Origin: Bacillus sp. RO2 | Lineage (GTDB): Bacteria; Bacillota; Bacilli; Bacillales; Bacillaceae_I | Assembly: GCF_012911845.1 (NCBI RefSeq) | Contig: NZ_JAAXCU010000043.1 | Coordinates: forward strand, 124,001-188,000 | Reading direction: 5' to 3' | Length of the DNA: 64,000 nucleotides | In this document: piece after piece, positions 8,629 through 17,219 of the stretch | How the letters are laid out: every line of letters starts with the position of its first letter | How positions within the stretch are numbered: the first letter of the stretch is position 1 | Notes under the pieces: generated by a model | Seen by the model: only the letters and a program-made list of their open reading frames with translations | What the model was told of the DNA's origin: nothing | Database searches by the model: none | Translations under genes and position numbers: made by a program

Positions 8629-9155
8629 TGATCTATTGGGAGATCTTCCTCGCCTTTTTCATACCGGGCATCCTGGGGTACGGCGGAGGCCCCGCATCCA
8701 TTCCGCTAGTGGAAAACGAGGTCGTCCACCGCTACGGTTGGCTGTCCGTCTCCGAATTCAGTGAAGTACTCGCACTCGGAAACGCATTGCCCGGACCAAT
8801 TGCAACCAAAATGGCCGGTTATATCGGCTACGAACAAGCAGGAATTCTAGGCGCAGCCGTCGGCGTATTTGCCACCGTCGCACCATCACTCATCCTGATG
8901 ATTGCACTCATGAGCCTGCTCTACAAATTCAAAGACTCACCAAAAGTAAAACGAATGTCCAACTACGTGCGACCAACCATCGCACTCCTTCTTGGTGTCA
9001 TGGCCTTTCGATTCTTCGCTGAATCCTACCAAGCAAGCGGCACCATCCAAACAGTGTTTCTAATTATCGCAAGCTACCTACTTCTTGAAAAATGGAAAGT
9101 GCACCCCGCATACGTCATTGGGGGAGCATTAATTTACGGAGCAATATTACTTTGA
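8625..9155 (+). CDS. chromate transporter family protein, second half (YwrA-like)
   Basis: A 176-residue paralogue of the preceding gene with the same signatures (PGILGYGGGPASIPLV and LPGPIATKMAGYIGY) and four to five further hydrophobic helices. Its start overlaps the stop of the first half, indicating translational coupling and a heteromeric transporter. Confidence 0.88.
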   Translation: MMIYWEIFLAFFIPGILGYGGGPASIPLVENEVVHRYGWLSVSEFSEVLALGNALPGPIATKMAGYIGYEQAGILGAAVGVFATVAPSLILMIALMSLLYKFKDSPKVKRMSNYVRPTIALLLGVMAFRFFAESYQASGTIQTVFLIIASYLLLEKWKVHPAYVIGGALIYGAILL

Positions 9156-9166
9156 ATAAGCAGGTG

Positions 9167-9222
9167 GGACGGTTCACTAGCTCCTTCGAACATCGATCGA
9201 GACACCAAAAGCAAAACCGTCC
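9167..9222. other. inverted repeat between chromate transporter and pcp genes
   Basis: GGACGGTT (9167-9174) and AACCGTCC (9215-9222) face each other across 40 nt; the right arm is followed by TTTC. It may act as a weak terminator. Confidence 0.35.
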
Positions 9223-9255
9223 TTTCGCTTACAAAATATAAGGAGGTCTTCCATC

Positions 9256-9909
9256 ATGACCAAAACCCTACTTCTAACAGGTTTTGAACCGTTTTTGAAT
9301 TTTAAGATCAATCCAACAGAGGAGATTGTGAGAGAATTGGACCAACAGATGATTGGTCAATACCAAGTCATAAGCCGGGTGCTGCCTGTTGATTTCACCG
9401 AATCGGAAAAGTTGTTATTGGAGTATATGGAGGAGCTACAACCAGATGCCGTGGTTTCCCTTGGGCTTGCTGCGGGTCGGGCGCACATAACACCTGAGCG
9501 AATTGCAATCAATTGTAAGGATGCTGGTGGTGCACCTGATAATAATGGAGTAGTGCTTCAGGATGCCCCAATCAACCCAGATGGCCCCGACGGCTACTTT
9601 TCCACCTTGCCGATCCGCGCAATGGTTAACCACTTAAATGAAAATAATTTTCCTGCAAAAATATCCAATACAGCAGGGACCTACCTATGTAATAATGTCA
9701 TGTACGCGGCCTTGCACAAGCTAGCGCAACAGGGGGCAGACCCAGCGACTAACCATATTAATACAGATGAACCGAACACAGCCCAGATCCCGGCAGGCTT
9801 CATCCACATTCCAGCCTCACACCAGCTCGCGACCCAGCTCAACAACACACCAAGCTGGTCCCAGACTGACCTGACTGCAGCCATCAAACTGACAATTGAA
9901 ACGATGTAA
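9256..9909 (+). CDS. pcp: pyrrolidone-carboxylate peptidase (pyroglutamyl peptidase I)
   Basis: A 217-residue cytosolic cysteine peptidase that removes N-terminal pyroglutamate. The family motif LLTGFEPFL opens the protein. The catalytic triad is readable as Glu81 (TPERIAIN), Cys145 (GTYLCNNVMY) and His184 (GFIHIP). There is a ~16-residue extra stretch between Cys and His compared with the B. subtilis enzyme. ATG has AAGGAGG upstream. The 3' half shifts to A/C-ending codons whereas the 5' half is AT-rich and mixed. Confidence 0.95.
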   Translation: MTKTLLLTGFEPFLNFKINPTEEIVRELDQQMIGQYQVISRVLPVDFTESEKLLLEYMEELQPDAVVSLGLAAGRAHITPERIAINCKDAGGAPDNNGVVLQDAPINPDGPDGYFSTLPIRAMVNHLNENNFPAKISNTAGTYLCNNVMYAALHKLAQQGADPATNHINTDEPNTAQIPAGFIHIPASHQLATQLNNTPSWSQTDLTAAIKLTIETM

Positions 9910-9929
9910 GGGAAGGCACCAATCAGCGC

Positions 9930-9961
9930 AAAAAAACCTGTATTCCTTGTGGGATACAGGT
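9930..9961 (-). terminator. terminator of the P-type ATPase gene
   Basis: ACCTGTATTCC (9936-9946) pairs with GGGATACAGGT (9951-9961) with one wobble. On the minus strand the stem is followed by a run of seven T residues. Confidence 0.85.
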
Positions 9962-9978
9962 CATTGCACATTCCTCTT

Positions 9979-12585
9979 TCAATCTTTTACAAATATCAAC
10001 TTATACAGTTGAATCAGCACAAGCGGCATTAGTGCAAGAGCATAGACATAGCCGAACTGGGCAGAAGTTAGTGTGGCAACTTCAAAAATCCCCTTTAAAG
10101 GATCAACCAGCAGAACAAGCTGCAAGAGCGCGATGCCTAAGACGACTGCCCCTATCAAGTAGAGGTTGGAAAACAAACCCACTTTGAATATCGACTGTCT
10201 GGAGCGTGCGTTGAAGCCATGAAACAGTCGGGCAAGACATAGTGTGGAAAAAGCCATGGTACTGGCTGTCAAAGGGTCGTCCATGGTTAGTCCGATATGA
10301 AATGCAATCAGGGTAGCCACAGCAATTAAGAATCCTTCGCTTAGGAGCCGGGCTGCAAACACTTTATTGAGAAGCGGAGTTTCCACATCCCTCGGTTTTT
10401 CATCCATCACTTTTTTATTATGAGGTTCAAGTCCAATTGCAATCGCCGGCATGCTATCTGTCAGCAAATTGATGAACAGCAGATGCACTGGCGCAAATGG
10501 AACAGGTAATCCGCCTATAGCAGCATAAAGAACAGATAGAATTCCTGCGGTGTTACCGGCAAGCAGGAACCGGATGGAATTTTTGATGTTGGCATAGATG
10601 CTTCTTCCATTGGCAATCGCCTTAACGATGGTGGAAAAGTTATCATCTGTCAAGACCATAGACGAGGCATCCTTGGCCACTTCTGTTCCTGTGATTCCCA
10701 TGGCGATTCCAATGTTCGCCTGTTTCAATGCAGGACCATCGTTAACACCGTCGCCGGTCATTGCAACGATATTCCCTTTTTCCTGCCAGGCTCGGACAAT
10801 CCGTATCTTATGCTCTGGAGATACTCGTGCATAGACGGAGATGTCCTCCACCATGCCTTTTAAGTCCTCGTCATTTATCTTTTCGAGTTCAAATCCTTCC
10901 ATTGCTTTATCGCCATCTCTGAAAATCCCGATCTCCTTTGCAATCGCAGAAGCAGTTATTTTATGATCTCCTGTAATCATCACCGGTTTGATGCCTGCTG
11001 AAATGCATTGTTCGACCGCTTCCTTAGACTCCGCACGGGGAGGATCCATCATGGCAGTCAGTCCGACAAATATTAAGTCATGTTCATCCTTTGTCGAGAT
11101 ATCCTCATAATTGTCCACCTCTTTATAAGCAAAGGCTAGCACACGCAGTCCGCTTTCTGAAAAGGAATGATTCACTTCGTTGATTTTCTTCCTGTCTTCT
11201 TCTGAAAAATTGGATATACCATCTGAAGTTTCTACTTTAACCACCCTATCCATCAAAACATCGACGGCACCCTTAGTAATCAGTACCTGTTTGGAATCTA
11301 GGGTATGGACAGTACTCATCAGCTTTCTGTCAGAGTCAAAAGGGACTTCCTTCAGTCTAGGGTAAAATTTTCTTGTTTCCATTTCGTCCAATTCATAAAT
11401 TTCTTCCCCGAAATCCACCAAGGCAATCTCGGTGGGATCTCCAATCTCCTTATCCTTGGTGGTCTCTGCATCGTTACACAAAAGCTGCATAAGAAGGAAT
11501 TTTTCGTGCAGCTTCTTGTCCAGCCTCAATTTGTCATGCTCGTGGACCTCTGAATCCAGAAACACTTTCTGCACGGTCATTTTATTTTGTGTCAGAGTAC
11601 CGGTCTTATCTGAACAAATGACAGAGATGCTTCCTAGACTTTCTACTGCGTGAAGCTTTCGGATAATGGCATTTTCCTTTGCCATCTTTTGTGTGCCAAA
11701 CGCAAGAACGATGGTCACGATGGAGCTTAATGCTTCTGGTATGGCCGCGACTGCCAGGGCAACGGCAAACATGAAGGAGTCAATCAATGTACGTCCCCGA
11801 ATGATATCAATCGCAAAAATAAGAACAGCAATGATGATAATAGCAATGGCGAGCTTTTTACCAAAATTATCAAGATTCATCTGAAGTGGCGTTTTCTTCT
11901 CTTTCGCACTTTCCATCAAGTTGGCGATTTTACCGATTTCCGTTTTCTCTCCGATTTCTGTAACCACAATTACAGCTCTTCCATATGTGACAAAGCTCCC
12001 GGAGAATACCATATTCGTCTTGTCGCCAATGGAAACATCGTCCTCATCAATCGGATCAAGGGTTTTATGTACACTGATGGATTCGCCGGTCAAGGAGCTT
12101 TCATTGACTTGAAGGCTGTGGGTTTCAATAATTCTGCCATCCGCACTTATGTAATCCCCTGCATCAAGGTAGAGTATATCTCCAACCACGACTTCCTTGG
12201 AAGGTATTTCAATTTTATCTCCATTTCTTAAAACTTTAGCAGTGGGAGAGGACAGGTTTTTCAGACTCTTTAGCGATTGCTCTGCTTTAACATGCTGAAC
12301 AGTTCCAAGAATGGCATTGATGATAACCACGACCACAATTACGATGGTGCTTTCAAATTTTCCTAAAAAGGCAGATAGTAAAGCTGCTACTATAAGAATA
12401 ATGACAAGAAAATCCTTGAACTGTTCCATAAAGACTTGAAAGGTGCTTTTTCGCTGATCTTCTCCGAGTTCATTAAAGCCATACTGTTCCTGTCTTTTTT
12501 TCACTTGCGAATCAGTAAGGCCATCCTTTGAAACCTCGATAGTCTTCAGCACTTCTTCAAAGGGTAACTTATAGAATTTATCCAT
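9979..12585 (-). CDS. calcium-type cation-transporting P-type ATPase
   Basis: An 868-residue P-type ATPase with all domains: cation ATPase N-domain (residues 1-70), actuator loop with TGES, phosphorylation motif DKTGTLTQ with Asp326, hinge motif MTGDGVNDGPALK, and a C-terminal six-helix transport domain. Overall similarity is to SERCA-like calcium pumps. The fourth membrane helix reads PEALSSIVTI rather than PEGLPAVVTI, so the exact ion is inferred (Ca2+ most likely). Start ATG has AAAGGAGC upstream on the minus strand. It is a single-gene unit convergent with pcp. Confidence 0.85.
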   Translation of the reverse strand: MDKFYKLPFEEVLKTIEVSKDGLTDSQVKKRQEQYGFNELGEDQRKSTFQVFMEQFKDFLVIILIVAALLSAFLGKFESTIVIVVVVIINAILGTVQHVKAEQSLKSLKNLSSPTAKVLRNGDKIEIPSKEVVVGDILYLDAGDYISADGRIIETHSLQVNESSLTGESISVHKTLDPIDEDDVSIGDKTNMVFSGSFVTYGRAVIVVTEIGEKTEIGKIANLMESAKEKKTPLQMNLDNFGKKLAIAIIIIAVLIFAIDIIRGRTLIDSFMFAVALAVAAIPEALSSIVTIVLAFGTQKMAKENAIIRKLHAVESLGSISVICSDKTGTLTQNKMTVQKVFLDSEVHEHDKLRLDKKLHEKFLLMQLLCNDAETTKDKEIGDPTEIALVDFGEEIYELDEMETRKFYPRLKEVPFDSDRKLMSTVHTLDSKQVLITKGAVDVLMDRVVKVETSDGISNFSEEDRKKINEVNHSFSESGLRVLAFAYKEVDNYEDISTKDEHDLIFVGLTAMMDPPRAESKEAVEQCISAGIKPVMITGDHKITASAIAKEIGIFRDGDKAMEGFELEKINDEDLKGMVEDISVYARVSPEHKIRIVRAWQEKGNIVAMTGDGVNDGPALKQANIGIAMGITGTEVAKDASSMVLTDDNFSTIVKAIANGRSIYANIKNSIRFLLAGNTAGILSVLYAAIGGLPVPFAPVHLLFINLLTDSMPAIAIGLEPHNKKVMDEKPRDVETPLLNKVFAARLLSEGFLIAVATLIAFHIGLTMDDPLTASTMAFSTLCLARLFHGFNARSRQSIFKVGLFSNLYLIGAVVLGIALLQLVLLVDPLKGIFEVATLTSAQFGYVYALALMPLVLIQLYKLIFVKD

Positions 12586-12747
12586 ATATAGCTCCTTTCT
12601 TAACAGATTTATTCTGTCTATACCCGAACTTTAATCACTACATACTATTCCTAAAAAAATAACTGTTATACACATATGAAAATGGTGTTAACTTGAAGTC
12701 ACAGCACGTAATAAAGCTCTGCATCAAAACGCTCGACTAACCAAAAG

Positions 12748-12782
12748 AGGTGGCCCCATAACCAAACGGGACCACCTTTTTT
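12748..12782 (+). terminator. orphan plus-strand terminator
   Basis: AGGTGG-CCC pairs with GGG-ACCACCT (12768-12777) followed by TTTTTT. No gene on the plus strand lies between the ATPase start (12585) and this hairpin, so it may end a small transcript starting within 12590-12740, or an antisense one. The rest of the 12586-12878 gap shows nothing else I recognise. Confidence 0.6.
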
Positions 12783-12878
12783 AAACCCAAAAAAGTACAA
12801 CACCCTCACATGCTAAAAATCGTCCACCCCGAATACCATATTAGAGTGTCAAAAACAAACACCCGTGGAGGACCCATC

Positions 12879-13385
12879 ATGACAAAAACAACGATGAAAA
12901 AATTCCTGTGCTCCCTGGCAATCCTGTCCCTTTTAACACTATCAGCCTGCAGCGCCGACCCCGTCCAAGAAGACCTCATGACCTATGTAAACGAAGACTT
13001 GATGAGCATCTTTGAACTAGAAGCAGAAGCCGTTGATTCCTACTCCAGCGTTTCAGGCAACAACTACACAGACGACTGGACCATGTATGAAACGATGGAC
13101 ACCGTCACCATTCCCGCCTACACCGAATTTATTGAAAAACTAGAGAACATCCGACCAAAAACAAAAGAAGTACGCGAAGTTCACGAAATTTACATCGACG
13201 CCAGCAACACCCAATTCCGTGCCATGAAAATGATTCTAATCGCACTTGAACTTCAAAGCTACGACAAAATCCTAGAAGCCAACGAACTCCTCGACGAGGG
13301 CCGCGCTAAACTCCGCCAATTTCAAGACGAACTAGAAGAACTAATGGAAGCCCACGAGGTTGAATGGGAAGAAGAAGTTTTATAA
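12879..13385 (+). CDS. putative lipoprotein of unknown function
   Basis: 168 residues. The lipoprotein signal ends in LSACS, so cleavage before the Cys at about residue 23 is expected. The mature part is an acidic, mostly helical domain rich in Glu and Asp with a C-terminal run of heptad-like charged residues (EELMEAHEVEWEEE). The ATG at 12879 is chosen because GTGGAGG lies 7 nt upstream; the upstream open frame has no such site. No family recognised with confidence. Codons are A/C-ending. Confidence 0.75.
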   Translation: MTKTTMKKFLCSLAILSLLTLSACSADPVQEDLMTYVNEDLMSIFELEAEAVDSYSSVSGNNYTDDWTMYETMDTVTIPAYTEFIEKLENIRPKTKEVREVHEIYIDASNTQFRAMKMILIALELQSYDKILEANELLDEGRAKLRQFQDELEELMEAHEVEWEEEVL

Positions 13386-13821
13386 CACACAAAGCCACCA
13401 CATCAACATGATCTGGACTGGAGCGCCCGATACGCCAAAAGCGCTCCAGATCATATCGCCTGCCGATACATTCAATTCCCCATGTAGAAAAAAACTTTTC
13501 TTCCCAATCAAACGACTCCCATATTGATAAAAATTCTACTTAACTAAATCAAAAGACTAAGATAATTTACATATTTAACTAATTAACCATTTCTTTAAAA
13601 CTAATAAACGTATTGTACTAATACACACCAAAAAACAATCCTCGAAATTTGTAGATTTCTATTCCTAAACAAACAGTTGACTAGAAACCACCCATATACC
13701 ATAATCTAATTATTAGAATTATTATAAAATTCTGTCTTAATACAGAATAAACCGTGCAGCAAAAGGGAGGGATATTCGACACAAAAAACTAAAGCGCTTA
13801 CAAAAAGGAGACAAACACGAC
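13386..13821. other. 435-nt AT-rich intergenic region
   Basis: A 9-bp perfect hairpin (CTGGAGCGC 13418-13426 with GCGCTCCAG 13441-13449) lacks a T tract and may be a weak terminator of the lipoprotein gene. 13500-13750 is very AT-rich with no open frame I can support. A candidate CcpA site lies at its right end. Confidence 0.5.
13789..13802. promoter_or_regulatory. candidate CcpA (cre) site
   Basis: CTAAAGCGCTTACA matches the palindromic cre consensus TGWAANCGNTNWCA except at the first two positions, with a perfect right half. It lies 20 nt before the small membrane protein gene and upstream of the symporter pair, so carbon-catabolite control of that operon is plausible. Inference only. Confidence 0.45.
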
Positions 13822-14004
13822 ATGCTATTATTCTACTTATTCTTAATCATCACCGTCACAAGCATCTTCCTAGCAATCAAAAAACAAAAACCGATCCTAC
13901 TATCAGTCCCAATAGCAACCCTAATCACCTACGCCGTCGTGGAAATCGCCCTAGTACCAACACCCTTCCTCGACACCATCAAATTCATCTTCAGCCTAAG
14001 ATAA
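13822..14004 (+). CDS. small two-helix membrane protein
   Basis: 60 residues: a hydrophobic segment at 2-17, a short basic KKQKP loop, and a second hydrophobic segment at ~24-45. ATG follows AAGGAGA. Not recognised. It precedes the DUF4212 subunit and symporter genes and may belong to their operon, although a palindromic element lies between. Codons end almost only in A or C. Confidence 0.6.
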   Translation: MLLFYLFLIITVTSIFLAIKKQKPILLSVPIATLITYAVVEIALVPTPFLDTIKFIFSLR

Positions 14005-14039
14005 CGATATTAACGAATGTAAAAAAATTTAACCCAAAA

Positions 14040-14079
14040 GGGGTCAGACCCCGGCAGGAATTTCGTCAACCACGTCGAA
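14040..14079 (+). repeat. REP-like palindromic element, complete copy
   Basis: GGGGTCAGACCCC (14040-14052), then GGCAGGAATTTCG, then CACGTCGAA. It matches the copies at 2756 and 5483 across the whole element and ends 30 nt before the DUF4212 gene. Confidence 0.85.
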
Positions 14080-14110
14080 CCCCACTCCAAAACTTTAAGG
14101 AGGCTAACCT

Positions 14111-14413
14111 TTGAAAAAAATCGAGAAGTCTGTTGCTGATGCTTATTTTCGCGAGAAGAACAAGTTCATCTTAATCTATTTAGCTATCTGGCTTGGCGTT
14201 TCATTTGGCATAGTGCTGTTTGCCGAATCCCTGCAATTCACCATTTTCGGAGGCTTCCCATTCCATTACTTCATGGGCGCTCAAGGATCGATAATTGTCT
14301 TTATCATTCTATTATTCGTTAACGCCAAAGTCAGCGACAGAATTGACGCAAAATACGGCATCGACGAAAAGGCCAACGAAGTCCTAAGCGCAGGAAGAAC
14401 ACTAGATCACTAA
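14111..14413 (+). CDS. DUF4212 sodium/substrate symporter small subunit
   Basis: 100 residues with two membrane helices (about 22-40 and 58-76). The family pattern is visible: AYFREKNKFILIYLAIWL, then FGGFPFHYFMGAQGSI, then a C-terminal DAKYGIDE. DUF4212 proteins are the small partner of VC_2705-type sodium/solute symporters, and that large subunit is the next gene. TTG start with AAGGAGG upstream. Confidence 0.85.
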   Translation: MKKIEKSVADAYFREKNKFILIYLAIWLGVSFGIVLFAESLQFTIFGGFPFHYFMGAQGSIIVFIILLFVNAKVSDRIDAKYGIDEKANEVLSAGRTLDH

Positions 14414-14454
14414 TCCGACAAAAAAGACCACACCACACCTCATTCACCTCACCT

Positions 14455-14550
14455 AGAATCTCACATGAAACATTTTTACACCCAGAATTCTCACATCCAA
14501 GAATCTCACAAAAATACACACTCAAGCACTCATATAAAGATATCTCACTT
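14455..14550 (+). repeat. short irregular direct repeats
   Basis: AGAATCTCACA or close variants occur at 14455, 14484 and 14500, with a weaker copy near 14538, inside an A/C-rich spacer between the two symporter subunit genes. Spacing is irregular; meaning unknown. Confidence 0.35.
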
Positions 14551-14571
14551 AACCCAAAGGGGGCCCAACGT

Positions 14572-16224
14572 TTGGACAATCAGTTTATCGTCTCACTCAC
14601 CCTAATCCTGATCACATTCGGACTCTATATCGGAATTGCCATCTACAATAAAGCACGCCAAACCTCCGACTTCTACGTGGCAGGCCGCGGCGTTCCACCG
14701 ATTTTTAATGGAATGGCCATCGGCGCGGACTGGATGAGTGCAGCCTCATTCATTGGACTTGCTGGAACGATCATGCTACTCGGCTACGACGGACTTGCAT
14801 ACATAATGGGTTGGACAGGCGGTTACCTGCTTCTTACCTTCCTTCTTGCACCACAACTGAGAAAATACGGCCGCTATACCGTGCCAGAATTCATCGGTGA
14901 CCGTTTTAACAGCCATACCGCTCGTGTCATCGCGGCAATCTGTACCATCATTATCAGTTTCACCTACTCTATCGGTCAACTTTCTGGTTCTGGTGTAGTA
15001 ATCGGCCGCTTGCTAGAAGTAGACGCAAGAATCGGCACCTTAATTGGGGTAGTCCTAATTGCATTCTACGCCGCATTCGGTGGAATGAAGGGAATTACCT
15101 GGACACAGGTGGCACAGTATATCATCCTAATTATCGCTTACCTGGTCCCTGTAATTTTCATGTCCCTGCAACTGACAAACAACCCATTACCATGGCTGAC
15201 CTACGGAAACCTTGTTAGCGAATTAGGAGAACTCGACCGTGAACTCGGGTTATCCGAATACTTTGCACCGTTCACAAACGGCACCAAATGGCAGTTCCTA
15301 GCACTCATGTTTACACTGATGGCGGGAACAGCAGGTCTGCCACACGTTATCGTACGTTTCTACACCGTTTCCACTATGAAAGCAGCTCGCTGGTCAGGCG
15401 CATGGGCCCTACTTTTCATCGGTCTTCTTTATCTGTCCGCACCGGCATATGCGGCATTTTCTCGCTTCATCTTGATGAAACAAGTAGCAGGCAGCCCAAT
15501 TGACCAGCTTCCGGCATGGACACAATCCTGGGTCAACACAGGAAAACTTCAGCTCGCTGACACAAATGGAGATGGTGTCCTGCAATGGACCGAGCTGATC
15601 ATTGCAAATGACATCGTCGTAATGGCCACACCGGAAATCGCCAACCTTGGAGTTTTCGTCATCGGACTCGTAGCGGCAGGCGCTATGGCAGCAGCACTAT
15701 CCACAGCAGGAGGACTAATGATTGCTATCTCATCCTCATTCGCACATGATATCTATTACCGTGTCATGAGACCGAATGCAACCGAAAAGAACCGTCTTAT
15801 GGTGGGTCGTGTCACCATCGTCACCGCAACCGTCCTAGCGGGTCTTGTAGCGCTTAACCCACCAGGGGCCATCACCCAGATCGTCGCATGGGCATTCGCG
15901 CTCGCATCCGGAACCTTCTTCCCAGCACTCCTCCTTGGAGTATGGTGGAAACGTGCCAACGCAAAAGGAGTCATCGCCGGTATGCTTGTAGGACTTGCCG
16001 TCACGTTATCTTATATTTTCGCGGCAAAATACGGCGGCTTTACCGTCCTTGGCATTATCGACACAGGAGCAGGTGTCTTTGGAGCGACGGCAGCCATCAT
16101 CACCATCATTGTCGTATCGCTTAGAACAAAAGCGCCATCACAAAAAATTCAAGACGAAGTAGTCGACCTTCGCTATCCAGAACAAATGTCATACAAAGAT
16201 GGAAACGTCTGGATCGACAACTAA
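14572..16224 (+). CDS. sodium:solute symporter large subunit (VC_2705 / acetate-symporter type)
   Basis: 550 residues, SSS family with about 13 membrane helices. Motifs include SDFYVAGRGVPPIFNGMAIGADWMS near the N-terminus and YSIGQLSGSGVVIGRLL in the middle. A hydrophilic loop carries DTNGDGVLQWTE (residues 330-341), which fits the 12-residue EF-hand calcium loop exactly at positions 1, 3, 5, 6 and 12. The substrate is probably a monocarboxylate such as acetate; this is inferred from the family and the possible upstream CcpA site. TTG start with AAAGGGGG upstream. Paired with the DUF4212 subunit. Confidence 0.85.
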   Translation: MDNQFIVSLTLILITFGLYIGIAIYNKARQTSDFYVAGRGVPPIFNGMAIGADWMSAASFIGLAGTIMLLGYDGLAYIMGWTGGYLLLTFLLAPQLRKYGRYTVPEFIGDRFNSHTARVIAAICTIIISFTYSIGQLSGSGVVIGRLLEVDARIGTLIGVVLIAFYAAFGGMKGITWTQVAQYIILIIAYLVPVIFMSLQLTNNPLPWLTYGNLVSELGELDRELGLSEYFAPFTNGTKWQFLALMFTLMAGTAGLPHVIVRFYTVSTMKAARWSGAWALLFIGLLYLSAPAYAAFSRFILMKQVAGSPIDQLPAWTQSWVNTGKLQLADTNGDGVLQWTELIIANDIVVMATPEIANLGVFVIGLVAAGAMAAALSTAGGLMIAISSSFAHDIYYRVMRPNATEKNRLMVGRVTIVTATVLAGLVALNPPGAITQIVAWAFALASGTFFPALLLGVWWKRANAKGVIAGMLVGLAVTLSYIFAAKYGGFTVLGIIDTGAGVFGATAAIITIIVVSLRTKAPSQKIQDEVVDLRYPEQMSYKDGNVWIDN

Positions 16225-16239
16225 ATCGTAAAGAAGGGG

Positions 16240-16272
16240 GGAGTAGCGTACAACTACGCTACTCCTCTTTTT
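16240..16272 (+). terminator. symporter operon terminator
   Basis: GGAGTAGCGTA (16240-16250), loop CAAC, TACGCTACTCC (16255-16265), then a T-rich tail. A perfect 11-bp stem. Confidence 0.9.
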
Positions 16273-16365
16273 GCAATTAGACTTTCGTATCGCTACCCGA
16301 TACATAGCGGTATAAAAAGCCATATATATCCAAAGCGCCTAAACTTAAGGAGGCACCAACAAAAT

Positions 16366-16536
16366 ATGTTTTCATTCGCAAAAAAGCATTATTTCCCGAG
16401 CAATTTAGCAGAAAACATTCCATTTTCCACACCTGTCGACAAACTGGAAATCGTCATCTTCGCTAAAGATACCACAGGTTTCAACTTGGCTAGTTATGAC
16501 AGCCGTGAAAATAAAGAACCTTCAAATTATCGATGA
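16366..16536 (+). CDS. small hypothetical protein
   Basis: A 56-residue frame beginning MFSFAKKHYFPSNLAE, with an AAGGAGG ribosome site 12 nt before the ATG. Soluble, mixed charge, no family recognised. It may be a truncated remnant. Its stop overlaps an ATG that opens a further 44-codon frame to about 16667, which I do not support as a gene. The rest of 16225-16729 holds two terminators. Confidence 0.4.
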   Translation: MFSFAKKHYFPSNLAENIPFSTPVDKLEIVIFAKDTTGFNLASYDSRENKEPSNYR

Positions 16537-16693
16537 CAGCGTCTTCTAAACATACATCAACCCGAATCGACAAATTTCTCGGGAAATTACCGAGCGCAAC
16601 TGTTGTCACTTATTACAAATCCACCTACATCTATCTTCTAACGCTAACAATTAATAGAGAAGGGTAACTCGAAACAGCTACGCGTATATAACA

Positions 16694-16720
16694 TAAAAAA
16701 ACCCGTCCTCAACGACGGGT
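16694..16720 (-). terminator. BsuPI gene terminator
   Basis: ACCCGTC (16701-16707) pairs with GACGGGT (16714-16720); on the minus strand it is followed by seven T residues (16694-16700). Confidence 0.8.
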
Positions 16721-16729
16721 CCCACACTC

Positions 16730-17068
16730 TTAAATATCAAACTCCAACCGATCTCTAACTCCTGGCCAAGCGGAGTCAGCCAGCCACACAATCACTTTAT
16801 GATGACCAGGCTGAAGGTCCTTTAACGGAATGTCAAAACTCAATTCTTGTCCTGGCTCAACGATGATTTCTTCATAAATCATCGTAAACATTTTCCCTTC
16901 AGAAAACTGTTCCACCCGTACTCCATCCCGATACAAGATATAATCATATCGCTGCCCGCTACGGAAGGTTACCATCTCGGAAACGTCACCATTATTTTCT
17001 ACGACAAAATGCAACATTACTGAATCGGGACCACTTTCTGAATACGTCAAATTTGCTTCCAAACCCAT
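16730..17068 (-). CDS. BsuPI-domain protein (putative intracellular proteinase inhibitor)
   Basis: 112 residues from the ATG at 17068, chosen because GGGAG lies 9 nt upstream; the frame opens earlier at 17095 without a better site. The pattern of an immunoglobulin-like beta sandwich (VMLHFVVENNGD, then SGQRYDYILYRDG, then PGHHKVIVWLA) matches the BsuPI domain named after the B. subtilis intracellular proteinase inhibitor. No signal peptide. A Spo0A-like box lies 42 nt upstream. Confidence 0.8.
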   Translation of the reverse strand: MGLEANLTYSESGPDSVMLHFVVENNGDVSEMVTFRSGQRYDYILYRDGVRVEQFSEGKMFTMIYEEIIVEPGQELSFDIPLKDLQPGHHKVIVWLADSAWPGVRDRLEFDI

Positions 17069-17109
17069 GCTACAACACTCCCATCGCAATCTCATCCTCT
17101 ACTAAACTA

Positions 17110-17119
17110 TTCGACAAAA
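17110..17119. promoter_or_regulatory. Spo0A-like box upstream of the BsuPI gene
   Basis: TTCGACAAAA matches the 0A-box consensus (TTCGACAAAA / TTTTGTCGAA). A single copy; significance uncertain. Confidence 0.35.
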
Positions 17120-17219
17120 CTAGGACTATACCTTTAATGATTGGAGAATAGGAAAAAAGGGTTGAAAAGTAGCAATATAGTAAAACTGATGCAGCTTTTG
17201 TAAGCTGTATTTTTTTTGA

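Noticed and set aside
9727-9756. GGGGGCAGACCC inside pcp as a palindromic element
   Set aside because: It is within the reading frame, lacks the palindrome and flank, and sits in the pcp-specific insertion; probably coincidence.
12748-12782. T-box or other riboswitch upstream of the lipoprotein gene
   Set aside because: The hairpin includes GGTGG but there is no T-box bulge sequence or specifier-stem pattern, and the downstream lipoprotein has no biosynthetic or transport link; a plain terminator is simpler.
16534-16668. 44-codon frame overlapping the small ORF stop
   Set aside because: Start overlap without a ribosome site, no family pattern, low confidence that it is translated.
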